A DNA stretch of 37,375 bases, taken from Bacteroidetes bacterium UBA1947. GTDB taxonomy: Bacteria > Bacteroidota > Bacteroidia > Chitinophagales > Chitinophagaceae. Below are positions 25,743 through 34,058 of this stretch, in pieces. Position numbers and translations under genes: made by a program. Where the stretch lies: NCBI GenBank assembly GCA_002336915.1, contig DDET01000052.1:1-37375 (forward strand), in the 5' to 3' direction. The notes under the pieces were generated by a model. The model made no database searches. It worked only from the letters and a program-made list of their open reading frames with translations, and was not told the origin of the DNA. How positions within the stretch are numbered: the first letter of the stretch is position 1; each line of letters opens with the position of its first letter.

Positions 25743-26495
25743 CTAAGCGGCTTTGCTTTTTTCTGTCGATCTCATTCTGCTAATTGATGCGATGATCAAG
25801 GCAAGCAGGATAACCAAAAGCACCAGCGATGAGCCAACAGTGCCCAAATTAAGCCCGCCTTTTTCAATGGGTTTTGTGAGGAGGTCGCCAAAGGTGGCAC
25901 CAAATGGTCGCGTTAATACAAACGCCAGCCAAAACAATACTACATGAGATAATTTAGTGAAGTAATATGCTAGCACCACGAGCAATAACAAACTTCCGAT
26001 CAATATAGCACCGCCTGAAAATCCCAGGCCCGAACTGTCGGCAAGGAAATCGCCCAGGGCAGTGCCGAGGGTATTAGAAAATAATATGGCTGTCCAGTAA
26101 AATACCTCGCCTCGTAGTGACTTTATATCAGTCACAGACAATGACTTTTCGGTCATTTTCCAAATGAACAGCGTCGCAACTAAAAGAGTTACTAATATCA
26201 GTGACCCGACCATATAGCCCAAACCCATGGTGCGGTCCATAAAATCAGACATCGTGGTGCCTGCAGTACTGGTAGCCAGGATAACGGCCCAATAAATAAA
26301 AGGATGATACTTTTTAGAGAAGAGCTGGATCAACAAGGTAAGTGCAAAGAACCCCAGGAGGATTATTGAACTTATTGCATAGCCCACATTCAAAGTCATT
26401 GACAACAGATCGCCGGCAGTTTCGCCCAACGTGGTTGCACATATTTTCATTATCCAGAATGAAATTGTGATCTGTGGCAGTTTACTCATACTCAT
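25743..26495 (-). CDS. Four-repeat integral membrane protein (COG4705-like)
   Basis: About 250 residues from the ATG at 26495; an upstream TTG at 26579 would add a charged, unlikely leader. Four homologous two-helix repeats are visible, each with a small-residue motif ending in Asp: TTLGETAGDLLS, STAGTTMSDFMD, NTLGTALGDFLA, RPFGATFGDLLT. After each, a Gly-rich turn (NVGYAISS, GLGYMVGS, GLGFSGGA, NLGTVGSS) starts the second helix. The family is an uncharacterised membrane protein group. The repeated Thr/Asp motifs inside the membrane suggest ion binding or transport. That is inference. It is divergent from pepD. Confidence 0.85.
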   Translation of the reverse strand: MSMSKLPQITISFWIMKICATTLGETAGDLLSMTLNVGYAISSIILLGFFALTLLIQLFSKKYHPFIYWAVILATSTAGTTMSDFMDRTMGLGYMVGSLILVTLLVATLFIWKMTEKSLSVTDIKSLRGEVFYWTAILFSNTLGTALGDFLADSSGLGFSGGAILIGSLLLLVVLAYYFTKLSHVVLFWLAFVLTRPFGATFGDLLTKPIEKGGLNLGTVGSSLVLLVILLALIIASISRMRSTEKSKAA

Positions 26496-26620
26496 ATTCC
26501 TTTGCTTTAGCTGGCTGCCCGGTGTAATGCTCCCCAAAAATAAATGCTTCTTATGACTACGAAGCCTTATTTTGATCAAAGATGCCTAAATTAGCGCTCT
26601 CTAAATAAAAATCTTAAAAC

Positions 26621-28081
26621 ATGAGTGATCAGGTACGCCAGTTACAGCCAAGCGCCTTATGGAACCATTTTGCCGACTTAAACGCGGTGCCCCGTCCTTC
26701 TAAAAAGGAACAAAGGGTTATAGCCTTCATAAAAGCATTCGGTGAAGGCCTGGGTTTTCCCACAACGGAAGATGAGGCAGGTAACGTGATCATTAAGAAG
26801 AAGGCCACAGCGGGCATGGAAGACCGAGAGACGATCGTGTTGCAAAGCCACCTTGATATGGTGCACCAGAAGAACAGCGATACGGTTTTTGATTTTGACA
26901 AGCAGGGTATTGAGATGTATGTGGATGGCGACTGGGTAAAAGCAAAAGGCACTACCCTTGGCGCGGATAACGGCATCGGCGTTGCCTCTATCATGTCATT
27001 GCTTTCATCTACAGATATTCCACACCCGGCTATAGAGGCGCTTTTTACTATTGATGAGGAAACCGGCATGACTGGCGCTTTGTCCTTGAAGGGTGGATTA
27101 TTGGAAGGCAAAACTTTGCTTAACCTTGATACGGAAGAAGATAACGAACTGACCATAGGCTGTGCAGGTGGCATTGACGTTACCGCGACCGGCAACTACG
27201 AAGAGGTAGCACCACAAGCCGGTTCAGCTTTTCAAATAGCTGTGAAGGGATTGACCGGTGGCCACTCCGGTGTTGACATACAACTGGGTAGGGCTAATGC
27301 CAATAAGCTCATGAACCGCCTTCTGCTAAGTCTTACAAAGGAACATAACATCGGGATTGCAAGGATAGACGGCGGTAGCCTGCGCAATGCTATTCCAAGA
27401 GAGTCGCAGGCGGTAATAGTAGTTGCAGGAAATAATGCAGCTAAAGTTAAGGATGCGGTTGCCTCATTTTCAGGTATCCTGCAAAAAGAATATTCATCTA
27501 CCGATCCTAATCTTGTTGTTACTATAGATGCGGCGGAGATGCCTGCTAAAGTAATGGCTGCTGATTTTCAGCAAAAGCTATTGCGCTCGGTTTATGCATG
27601 CCCCAATGGTATTTACCGCATGAGCCCCGAAATAGCAGGCCTGGTGCAAACTTCAAATAACCTGGCCCGGGTACTGGTAAGCGACGGCGCTTACAATATC
27701 CAGTGCCTCACACGCAGTTCGGTAGATAGCGAAAAGGGCGACCTCGCAGAAGCTATAACGAGCACTTTTGAGTTGATGGGCGCAACGCTTGCACTTACCG
27801 GCTCATATCCCGGCTGGGAGCCACGCCCCGATGCGCCGATCATAAAGTTGATGAGCAATCTTTACGAAGAGATGTTCCATGCCAAAGCAAATGTGGACGC
27901 CATACACGCAGGGCTGGAATGTGGTATACTGGGTACCAATTATCCCGGTATGCAAATGATCTCCTTCGGCCCGAATATTTATGGTGCGCACTCACCCGAT
28001 GAACGCGTACAAATAAGCTCAGTACAAAAGTTCTGGTCTTACCTGCTGGAAACTCTGAAGCGTATACCCATCAAGAACTAA
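26621..28081 (+). CDS. pepD: Aminoacyl-histidine dipeptidase (M20/M28-like, PepD)
   Basis: A 486-residue cytosolic zinc dipeptidase that cleaves Xaa-His and other dipeptides. Full length matches the PepD/PepV-type family. Metal and catalytic residues are in place: H77 and D79 (QSHLDMVHQK), bridging D116 (LGADNGIG), catalytic E146 and metal E147 (IDEETGMTG), D in LDTEED, and H in the C-terminal part (YGAHSPDERVQI). The lid or dimerisation segment GLTGGHSGVDIQLGRANANK lies near 208-228. No signal peptide is present. It is monocistronic and converges on the flavin oxidoreductase gene with a 15-base gap. Confidence 0.95.
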   Translation: MSDQVRQLQPSALWNHFADLNAVPRPSKKEQRVIAFIKAFGEGLGFPTTEDEAGNVIIKKKATAGMEDRETIVLQSHLDMVHQKNSDTVFDFDKQGIEMYVDGDWVKAKGTTLGADNGIGVASIMSLLSSTDIPHPAIEALFTIDEETGMTGALSLKGGLLEGKTLLNLDTEEDNELTIGCAGGIDVTATGNYEEVAPQAGSAFQIAVKGLTGGHSGVDIQLGRANANKLMNRLLLSLTKEHNIGIARIDGGSLRNAIPRESQAVIVVAGNNAAKVKDAVASFSGILQKEYSSTDPNLVVTIDAAEMPAKVMAADFQQKLLRSVYACPNGIYRMSPEIAGLVQTSNNLARVLVSDGAYNIQCLTRSSVDSEKGDLAEAITSTFELMGATLALTGSYPGWEPRPDAPIIKLMSNLYEEMFHAKANVDAIHAGLECGILGTNYPGMQMISFGPNIYGAHSPDERVQISSVQKFWSYLLETLKRIPIKN

Positions 28082-28096
28082 TTGCAAAGCGACAGG

Positions 28097-29122
28097 CTAG
28101 GCATTTACAAGCGGCATCACTTTTTGCCCTATAAGTTCTATTGAGCGCATTAGTTTTTCGTGGGAGAGTGATGCATTGTCCATCTGGAAGGTGAGCCTGG
28201 AGATACCGCCCAGGGCCTCGCTATGGCGGAGTATCTTTTCGGCTACTTCTTCAGGCCCGCCTATCAGCAGGGCACCTCTCGGCCCGTTCTGTGCATCAAA
28301 GTGTGATTTCGTAACGGGAGGCCAGCCACGTTCTTTGCCTATTCTTGTAAAGGTCTCAGCATAGCCGGGATAGAAGTCATCTACCGCATCTTTTGTTGTT
28401 TCGCCCACATAGCCGAGTGAGTGCAGGCCCACCTTCAACTTCTCCGGGGCATGCCCTGCTTTTGCTCCTGCGTTTTTATATAGGTCTATCAGTGGACGGA
28501 ACCTATGTGTTTCACCACCTATAATAGCAACCATCAATGGCAGGCCAAGTGTGCCCGCCCTAACAAACGAAGCCGGTGTGCCACCAACGCCCAGCCAAAT
28601 AGGGAAGGGGTCTTGCAATGGCCTTGGGTATATAGCCTGGTCCTTTAAGGCAGGGCGGAACTTACCTGACCATGTCACACTTTCATTGTCACGTATATTC
28701 AGCAGCAGGTCCAGCTTCTCTGAGAATAGCTCATCATAATCCTCGAGCTGATACCCAAATAAAGGGAACGCCTCTATGAATGAACCACGGCCAACCACCA
28801 TCTCGGCGCGGCCTTTGGATATTAGATCGAGGGTGGCGAAGTTTTGGAAAACCCTTACAGGGTCGGCGGCGCTGAGGACTGTAACAGCGCTGGTGAGGCG
28901 TATGCGTTTTGTGCGAGAGGCGGCTGCAGCCAGTATCATAGTAGGTGCGGAGTCGAGGAACTCTTTGCGGTGATGCTCGCCAATGCCAAATACATCCAGC
29001 CCGGCACTGTCGGCATGCTCTATTCGCTCCAGCAGCTTGGCCAGGGCATCCATGCTATTTGCCTGTACATCGCCCCCTGTGCCTACGCTGGCTGCGGCAA
29101 AACTATCTATACCTATCTCCAT
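28097..29122 (-). CDS. LLM-class flavin-dependent oxidoreductase (luciferase-like)
   Basis: About 341 residues from the ATG at 29122, which has a good GAAAGGAA ribosome site. The in-frame TTG at 29155 is rejected. It has the TIM-barrel luciferase-like pattern: MEIGIDSFAA, AGLDVFGIGEHHRKEFLDSA, ASRTKRIRLTSAVTVLSAAD, and GRAEMVVGRGSF. It resembles the FMN-dependent family that often annotates as 'Atu2307/SP_0267-type' oxidoreductases. The natural substrate is unknown. No flavin reductase gene lies nearby. Confidence 0.92.
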   Translation of the reverse strand: MEIGIDSFAAASVGTGGDVQANSMDALAKLLERIEHADSAGLDVFGIGEHHRKEFLDSAPTMILAAAASRTKRIRLTSAVTVLSAADPVRVFQNFATLDLISKGRAEMVVGRGSFIEAFPLFGYQLEDYDELFSEKLDLLLNIRDNESVTWSGKFRPALKDQAIYPRPLQDPFPIWLGVGGTPASFVRAGTLGLPLMVAIIGGETHRFRPLIDLYKNAGAKAGHAPEKLKVGLHSLGYVGETTKDAVDDFYPGYAETFTRIGKERGWPPVTKSHFDAQNGPRGALLIGGPEEVAEKILRHSEALGGISRLTFQMDNASLSHEKLMRSIELIGQKVMPLVNA

Positions 29123-29350
29123 AATATTTCCTTTCTCATGCAAAATTACATTCAAAGTATTTAAGCCGCTGAATGGGCGTATAATGAGTAGCTATTACAA
29201 TTCAACAATTATAAGACATTGGTCAACCTAAAGCATGAGTTTAATCAGCGACAATACATATTCATATCATTTTGTGCCGGCAACGACTTCAATAAGTTTG
29301 TACCAGGTACACCGTAGTTTCTAATATCGAAGATCAATAAAAGCAAGATC

Positions 29351-29674
29351 ATGAGCAATACAGGCACACAAAATCCGATGGAAGTCTTTCAAGAGGAAGC
29401 ACCGGAGGTATCGAAGGCATTCAATGGGCTAATCGAGTCGTTGAAGAACACCAAAGGATTGGATGCCAAGACAAAGCAACTTGTATATATTGGCATAAAG
29501 GCGGCTATGGGTGATACAACTGCAATAAATTTCCATGTTCCGATGGCCAAAAAGCTGGGTGCAAGCAGGGAAGAGATCAAGGATACTATCCTGATCACAC
29601 TTACGGTATGTGGCCTGGCGGGTGTGGCAGCCAGTTTGCCACTCGCATTGGATGTATATGATAAGACGGAGTAG
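29351..29674 (+). CDS. Carboxymuconolactone decarboxylase-family protein without CxxC
   Basis: 107 residues, all helical, matching the AhpD/CMD fold (LDAKTKQLVYIGIKAAMGDT, then HVPMAKKLGASREEIKDTIL). In the redox-active AhpD group a CxxCxxxH motif follows this helix. Here it reads GDTTAINFHVP, so both catalytic cysteines are missing and only the His remains. Peroxidase-type activity is therefore unlikely. A GyrI-like protein gene follows after 46 bases. Confidence 0.88.
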   Translation: MSNTGTQNPMEVFQEEAPEVSKAFNGLIESLKNTKGLDAKTKQLVYIGIKAAMGDTTAINFHVPMAKKLGASREEIKDTILITLTVCGLAGVAASLPLALDVYDKTE

Positions 29675-29720
29675 GGGATAGCATATAACAAGAACAAGCC
29701 AACACTGCAAAAAGTTAAAC

Positions 29721-30335
29721 ATGGAAAAAATAGATCTCAAAAAACAATACTCAAGTCTTTATAAAGCTTCAGCTAAGAAGATGGAAATTGTTACTGTTCC
29801 GAAGCTAAACTACCTGATGATAGATGGGGCAGGCGACCCGAATGGTTCCAAACAGTTTGAAGAGGCTATCGGGGCACTGTATAGCTTGTCTTACATTATC
29901 AAGTTCATGTACAAGAAGGGTGAGCAACAAATTGACTATGGGGTAATGCCGCTTGAGGGATTATGGTGGACCGATGACATGAGAGACTTCTCGATGGAGG
30001 ATAAATCTAAATGGAAATGGACACTGATGATCATGCAGCCTGAATTTGTGACCAAGGCGATCATTGCCGAGGCGAGGGAGCTGGTAGCTAAGAAGAAGAG
30101 TTTACCTATGCTTGACCGGGTAAGGTTTGAAGCTATGGAGGAGGGCTTATGCGCTCAGGTACTTTATACAGGCCCTTACAGCGGGGAGGCACCAACGATC
30201 GTAAAGCTACATGAGTTTATAAAAGAAAGTGGTTATCAACTCCATGGGAAGCACCGTGAGATATACCTCAACGATATGCGCCGAACAGCTCCTGAAAAAT
30301 TGAAGACCATTATACGGCAGCCGATCATGAAGTAA
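29721..30335 (+). CDS. GyrI-like small-molecule-binding protein
   Basis: 204 residues with the layout of Bacteroidota GyrI-like domain proteins. Typical parts are the start LKKQYSSLYKASAKKMEIVT, then NYLMIDGAGDPNGSKQFEEA, DYGVMPLEGLWW, and the later EGLCAQVLYTGPYSGEAPTI with HGKHREIYLNDMRR at the end. The fold binds hydrophobic cations or toxins and can hydrolyse cyclopropanyl lactones in some relatives. No HTH is attached, so it is a stand-alone binding or hydrolase protein. The CMD-family gene lies 46 bases upstream, so an operon is likely. Confidence 0.92.
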   Translation: MEKIDLKKQYSSLYKASAKKMEIVTVPKLNYLMIDGAGDPNGSKQFEEAIGALYSLSYIIKFMYKKGEQQIDYGVMPLEGLWWTDDMRDFSMEDKSKWKWTLMIMQPEFVTKAIIAEARELVAKKKSLPMLDRVRFEAMEEGLCAQVLYTGPYSGEAPTIVKLHEFIKESGYQLHGKHREIYLNDMRRTAPEKLKTIIRQPIMK

Positions 30336-30460
30336 GCGTTGAACGGATAAGCAGGTAAACCTGACTATACCCGGCCGGGCAACCAGAGATACAGGGAGCC
30401 GCTCATTGCAGCATTTTTACTATCTTTCAAAGAAACCGGACGTTGCCTTAAAATATAAAA

Positions 30461-30823
30461 ATGAAGAATATAGAGCTATTAAGCTTAGAGAAGTACAATG
30501 ATGCCGCCCGTTATAAACTTATAGAGGAGGGTATTTACCAGGACCTGAGTGATACTGATGACACCAACCATAGAATGGCTATCTCTTTTGACCTGGAAGA
30601 GGGTGAGGACGATCAATACCCGCTTGAGGATATACTGGACAAATTCAACCTGTATGTCTCTGACTTTATCGAGTATGAGGACCGGGCCGGAGATCATATA
30701 AAAATAGAACTGGCTGGTACGCCTGAAGATATCCGGGACTCAAAAGAGATCATTGGTAGAAGGGCTTACAACAGGGACCTTGTTAAAGATGGTGAGACCT
30801 ATGTTGAGCTGGTCATTGAGTGA
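30461..30823 (+). CDS. Small acidic protein, unknown function
   Basis: 120 residues, strongly acidic (ISFDLEEGEDDQYPLEDILD and similar), soluble and without a signal peptide. No family was recognised. Predicted elements are a short N-terminal helix, a beta pair around HRMAISFDLEEG, and DHIKIELAGTPEDIRDSKEI at the end. It begins 125 bases after the GyrI-like gene and is followed by a repeat-rich gap. It lies at the start of the accessory region. Confidence 0.65.
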   Translation: MKNIELLSLEKYNDAARYKLIEEGIYQDLSDTDDTNHRMAISFDLEEGEDDQYPLEDILDKFNLYVSDFIEYEDRAGDHIKIELAGTPEDIRDSKEIIGRRAYNRDLVKDGETYVELVIE

Positions 30824-30839
30824 TACTGTTGCCATCCAA

Positions 30840-30924
30840 TGACTACGTATTGACTATGTCATGACTATCGATCGTTCTCGATACGTTACCATGCTACTGC
30901 TATACAATGACTATGCATTGACTA
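30840..30924. repeat. Phased 11-bp TGACTA repeats
   Basis: TGACTA occurs at 30840, 30851, 30862, 30908 and 30919. The first three are 11 bases apart, and so are the last two; the jump between groups is 46 bases. The unit is roughly TGACTATGYAT. Between the groups is a small inverted pair TATCGA/TCGATA (30866-30871 and 30878-30883). Such phasing puts each copy on nearly the same face of the helix. Confidence 0.6.
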
Positions 30925-30981
30925 TGCTCTGTCCATTTGCCGAACACGATATTGCGGTAATAGGGAGTAGCATTATATTGT

Positions 30982-30999
30982 GAGAAATAATTATTTCTC
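30982..30999. repeat. Perfect 18-base palindrome
   Basis: GAGAAATAATTATTTCTC is its own reverse complement and is followed by TTTTTCC. It may be a dimeric regulator site or a weak AT-rich terminator. Confidence 0.5.
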
Positions 31000-31137
31000 T
31001 TTTTCCTACGGGAAATTATAATTTCGGGAGGTATATACAAAATGGGAGGAGCCGCTTCCCCATCTCCAACCCAATTTATTTTACAAAACAAGCTAACCTG
31101 ATGCTTCATTATTTTTATATGTGGCTCAGAAAGCTTT

Positions 31138-31674
31138 TTACGAAGCGCAAGAGCAAGACTGAGGTACTCCAAGATGAGTTATATAGTGTGCTACTTGAAT
31201 TATATAGTAAACAGCTGCGGCAATTGTACCTAGAGCAATCCATGCGGTTAATGTACGGACGCTCTTTTGGATTTTACGCTGCTCAGCCATTTCATCCACC
31301 TGCTCCATTAGCATTTCAATCTGCTTGTTTTGTGCCTCTATCTGCCTCTTATCCTGTAATTGTGCCTGCTCCCGAATCGTACGCTTCTCCCTATCATAGG
31401 CATCGTAACAACCTTCCAGAGCGAAAATTAGGCCGTCAAAAGTGATTTTAAATTGTTTGTTTGGCGTAACAGTTACGCCGGGATAGGCATTTGTTATATA
31501 TCCTTCATCTTCAAGCTTGGCTAATATTAATAAAAGTTCATTATGCTCTTTGGGTGTTTGGGCGTCGGTTTTAAAGACATTATTGAATATGTCATCAAAA
31601 GATAGGCCTTCAAAATTATCGCGTAACGTATATATAACGGCGTCAATTTTTTCAATAAGTGGATTTTCATTCAT
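31138..31674 (-). CDS. Unknown protein with coiled coil and C-terminal membrane helix
   Basis: 178 residues. Residues about 1-80 look like a winged-helix-type domain (LSFDDIFNNVF, HNELLLILAKLEDEGYIT, then strands KQFKITFDG). A coiled coil spans about 95-135 (REQAQLQDKRQIEAQNKQIE, MLMEQVDEMAEQRKIQKS). One membrane helix follows (AWIALGTIAAAVYYIIQVA), leaving a short Cys-containing tail SCSCAS outside. The order suggests a tail-anchored protein with a cytosolic domain. No family was recognised. It is divergent from the next gene. Confidence 0.7.
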   Translation of the reverse strand: MNENPLIEKIDAVIYTLRDNFEGLSFDDIFNNVFKTDAQTPKEHNELLLILAKLEDEGYITNAYPGVTVTPNKQFKITFDGLIFALEGCYDAYDREKRTIREQAQLQDKRQIEAQNKQIEMLMEQVDEMAEQRKIQKSVRTLTAWIALGTIAAAVYYIIQVAHYITHLGVPQSCSCAS

Positions 31675-31800
31675 AGTGAGCGCTTAAGTAGAGATGAGGG
31701 TTCTCAAAGTACAAAACATTTATTTTTAAAAACAAGTATAAAACATGAAAAAATTGCATTTATTGAGTCAAGTAGTTATTTTGGAAAACAAATCTGCTAC

Positions 31801-32520
31801 TTGGCCTCAGAACATAAAACACACACTATTAAGCTGGAATTTTTTCCAGATGACCTATTCGAGTACTGTAAACTGGAGGTCATTTTGAGAGCTTATATCA
31901 AAAAGAACAGGTCTGTTCCCCCAGAGGTTATAAAAAGGTTTTTGGAAATACCTGACAGGGCCAATGAGACAAAGTCATCCATCCGTGGTAAGTTATTGGG
32001 TGAAAAATGTGCTTTGGCACAATCTTACGTCAAGCAATACAAGCAAGGATTTGAATTTAAGGCACAGGCGGAGGAGATTGAACCAATCTTTGAACTACCG
32101 CCGGGAATACCCGGTGAGCCAAGCCGTGAGGGTTCTAAAGTCGAAATTTGGGAAAGAGTCTATAGCTCTGACAAGATGATTGAGCAGGCTTTTATGGGTC
32201 TAATGATGAACGCTAGTCTCGACAAATTGTTGACCGATAAGGTCAAAATGACCAACTTCATAGCACGTGAATTTGAAACATACCTTTCATCGGCAGTTTT
32301 TTTTCAGGAGCAACCAATTTCAGTGCCATCGATAAATAAGAGGTGCAAAATAGCCGGGTGTGTGTTATTGGCCTTTGAAATGATAGTTGATGAAGTGACA
32401 TTTAATAATATGGTTACCGCAAAGATGTACTACAAAGAACATCTTGCATCCAGCACGTACCATTTATATACAAAACAGGCACAACTCCTGCAGGTAAAAA
32501 CCACCAAACAAAATTCATAA
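31801..32520 (+). CDS. Unknown soluble protein with TTG start
   Basis: 239 residues beginning at TTG; no in-frame ATG lies nearby upstream. The ATG at 31745 is in another frame and its product soon stops. The protein is helical in the first 90 residues (CKLEVILRAYIKKNRSV) and has a Pro/Glu-rich linker (FELPPGIPGEPSREG, about 98-112). A helical part with FMGLMMNASLDKLLTDKV and FEMIVDEVTFNNMVTAKMYY follows. No family was recognised. A weak TTG-N20-TATTTTGG promoter-like pair sits at 31754-31784, so a TTG start is plausible. An upstream frameshift is the alternative. Confidence 0.6.
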   Translation: MASEHKTHTIKLEFFPDDLFEYCKLEVILRAYIKKNRSVPPEVIKRFLEIPDRANETKSSIRGKLLGEKCALAQSYVKQYKQGFEFKAQAEEIEPIFELPPGIPGEPSREGSKVEIWERVYSSDKMIEQAFMGLMMNASLDKLLTDKVKMTNFIAREFETYLSSAVFFQEQPISVPSINKRCKIAGCVLLAFEMIVDEVTFNNMVTAKMYYKEHLASSTYHLYTKQAQLLQVKTTKQNS

Positions 32521-32531
32521 CCGTTTGGTGG
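32501..32531 (-). terminator. Inverted repeat around the stop codon, minus-strand terminator-like
   Basis: CCACCAAAC (32501-32509) and GTTTGGTGG (32523-32531) pair perfectly, with the upstream gene's stop codon in the loop. Only on the minus strand is it followed by a T-run (TTTTTACC). It would stop antisense transcripts coming from the transposase side. Confidence 0.5.
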
Positions 32532-32746
32532 TAGACGATTCTACAAGCCGTTTAGGACAAAATATTTTATCCAATTGTCGCGCACTAAATAAGCTCTAAA
32601 AGATTCTGGCTGTCCGCCAAATTCCTTAAAAATATTTTTGCTTCCAGATTTAAATTTTTAATCAATTGGCACATCGTTTGATTTATACTAATCTGTAGAA
32701 CGGATAAGTAAGATTAGATGATAAAGCGAGCAAAAAGCAAGGATTT

Positions 32747-33769
32747 ATGTTACCACATTTTAAGAGTCAATTTGACTTTGAGAAACAATTCAATAATGAG
32801 TTAGCCTGCGCTCAATACCTTGAGCAATTACGTTGGAAGGGCACTCCTCTGTGCCCACATTGCGGCAGCGAACACCACTACCGGACGAAGACCCGTCTGA
32901 AGCACCCAGAATTAGCAGAGTATAAGGACTTCCTTTGTAAGGCGTGTAACAAAAAGTACACTGTGCTTACCGGCAGCGTATTCAAAGCTGGAAAGGTAAA
33001 CCTTCGGGTCTGGTTTCGGGCTCTGTATTACGCCTCTGTCAACAAAAGGGGAATTAGCTCACTGCAGTTAGCGAGACATCTCGGCATAACCCAAAAGACC
33101 GCATGGTTTATCCTGCACCGCATCCGGGAGATGATGGAAGACAGACGGGAAGAGAAGTTGACAGGTATAGTAGAGGTGGATGAGACCTATATCGGCGGCA
33201 AGGAGCGGAACAAGCACTGGGACAAGAAAATAAAAGGTTCTCAGGATGGCAAGGGTAAGTCTGTGATAATGGGCCTGCTGCAACGAGGTGGAAGGCTTGT
33301 AATGGAAAAGATACCAAGCGCCCGGGAAATGCGTCCAATGCGTGACGTGATACTGCGTAATGTTGAAGAGAGCGCGGTTGTGGTTACCGACTCCCACACT
33401 TCATATCTGAACTTCAAAGAGGAGCATCGCAGGCATAAATTGGTAAAGGGAAATACAGGAAAGAAAGAGAAGGACGGCAAGAAAAAGGTAGGTCGCCCTA
33501 GGAAGTTTTCAGCCACCAACAACTACTACGTGAACGGCATCTACTATACAAATACAATTGAAGGATTCTGGTCGCACTTAAAGAATACAATACGCGGCAC
33601 CTATTACTACATTAGCCACAAGCACGTAATGCGCTATTGTGGTGAATTTGGATTCAGGTACAATGAACGTAATATTTCCGATAGTGAAAGGTTTATGCTA
33701 GCGCTCAGCCAGAGTAATGACCGCAGGCTAACCTATAAAATGCTGGTAGCTGAAGCCTCTACACATTGA
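32747..33769 (+). CDS. IS1595-family transposase
   Basis: 340 residues. An N-terminal zinc ribbon (C36-P-H-C39 and C64-K-A-C67) is followed by a helix-turn-helix-like part (SSLQLARHLGITQKTAWFIL) and the IS1595/ISXO2 DDE domain. The catalytic residues are D145 (VEVDETYIGGK), D215 (VVTDSHTSY) and E272 (NTIEGFWSHLK). The frame is intact and may be active. Between D215 and E272 is a Lys-rich insert (KKEKDGKKKVGRPRKF) with an AT-hook-like GRP core. The ATG at 32747 has an AAGGA site nearby. Terminal inverted repeats and target duplications could not be identified, so the element's ends are undefined. Confidence 0.93.
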   Translation: MLPHFKSQFDFEKQFNNELACAQYLEQLRWKGTPLCPHCGSEHHYRTKTRLKHPELAEYKDFLCKACNKKYTVLTGSVFKAGKVNLRVWFRALYYASVNKRGISSLQLARHLGITQKTAWFILHRIREMMEDRREEKLTGIVEVDETYIGGKERNKHWDKKIKGSQDGKGKSVIMGLLQRGGRLVMEKIPSAREMRPMRDVILRNVEESAVVVTDSHTSYLNFKEEHRRHKLVKGNTGKKEKDGKKKVGRPRKFSATNNYYVNGIYYTNTIEGFWSHLKNTIRGTYYYISHKHVMRYCGEFGFRYNERNISDSERFMLALSQSNDRRLTYKMLVAEASTH

Positions 33770-34058
33770 CCATAATATGGTTGGCAATCGTCAGTTCCAA
33801 GGACATCCAGAATGGGTTAGCTCCCCGGTATCGTTTAGGCTCAACAATGCGGAACATATCGCCCTCCAGCATCATGATGACTGTGGCCTTAAACTTGGTA
33901 ATTTGAGATGCCATAAACGTATCGCCCTTCCAAAAGTCAACCTCATAGGCAGGCTGGTTTTTGTACAGGATGGGCTGTATTATGACTTCAATTATAAGGT
34001 TATCGGCTGGGTCTACAATTTCCAATTCTAGGCACCCCTGCAAGCGCACTATTGACAT
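33759..34058 (-). CDS. Small antisense gene overlapping the transposase 3' end
   Basis: 99 residues, soluble. It alternates strands and helices (CLELEIVDPADNLIIEVIIQ, then AYEVDFWKGDTFMASQITKF, KATVIMMLEGDMFRIVEP). Its composition is more protein-like than the opposite strand. Its last 11 bases overlap the transposase end tail-to-tail. IS1595 elements are known to carry passenger genes, so it could be part of the mobile element; otherwise it is a flanking host gene. No family was recognised. Confidence 0.55.
   Translation of the reverse strand: MSIVRLQGCLELEIVDPADNLIIEVIIQPILYKNQPAYEVDFWKGDTFMASQITKFKATVIMMLEGDMFRIVEPKRYRGANPFWMSLELTIANHIMVNV

Larger units (their letters stand above)
30824..31137. 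other. Repeat-bearing intergenic region
   Basis: No plausible gene is seen here. The region holds the 11-bp repeat array (30840-30924) and an 18-base palindrome (30982-30999), described separately. Confidence 0.6.

Noticed and set aside
31101..31445. 114-aa plus-strand frame
   Set aside because: It is antisense to the coiled-coil/membrane protein gene, whose ordered domain layout is the more plausible reading.
33777..34031. 84-aa plus-strand frame after the transposase
   Set aside because: The opposite strand frame over the same region has better strand/helix pattern and an ATG with suitable context.
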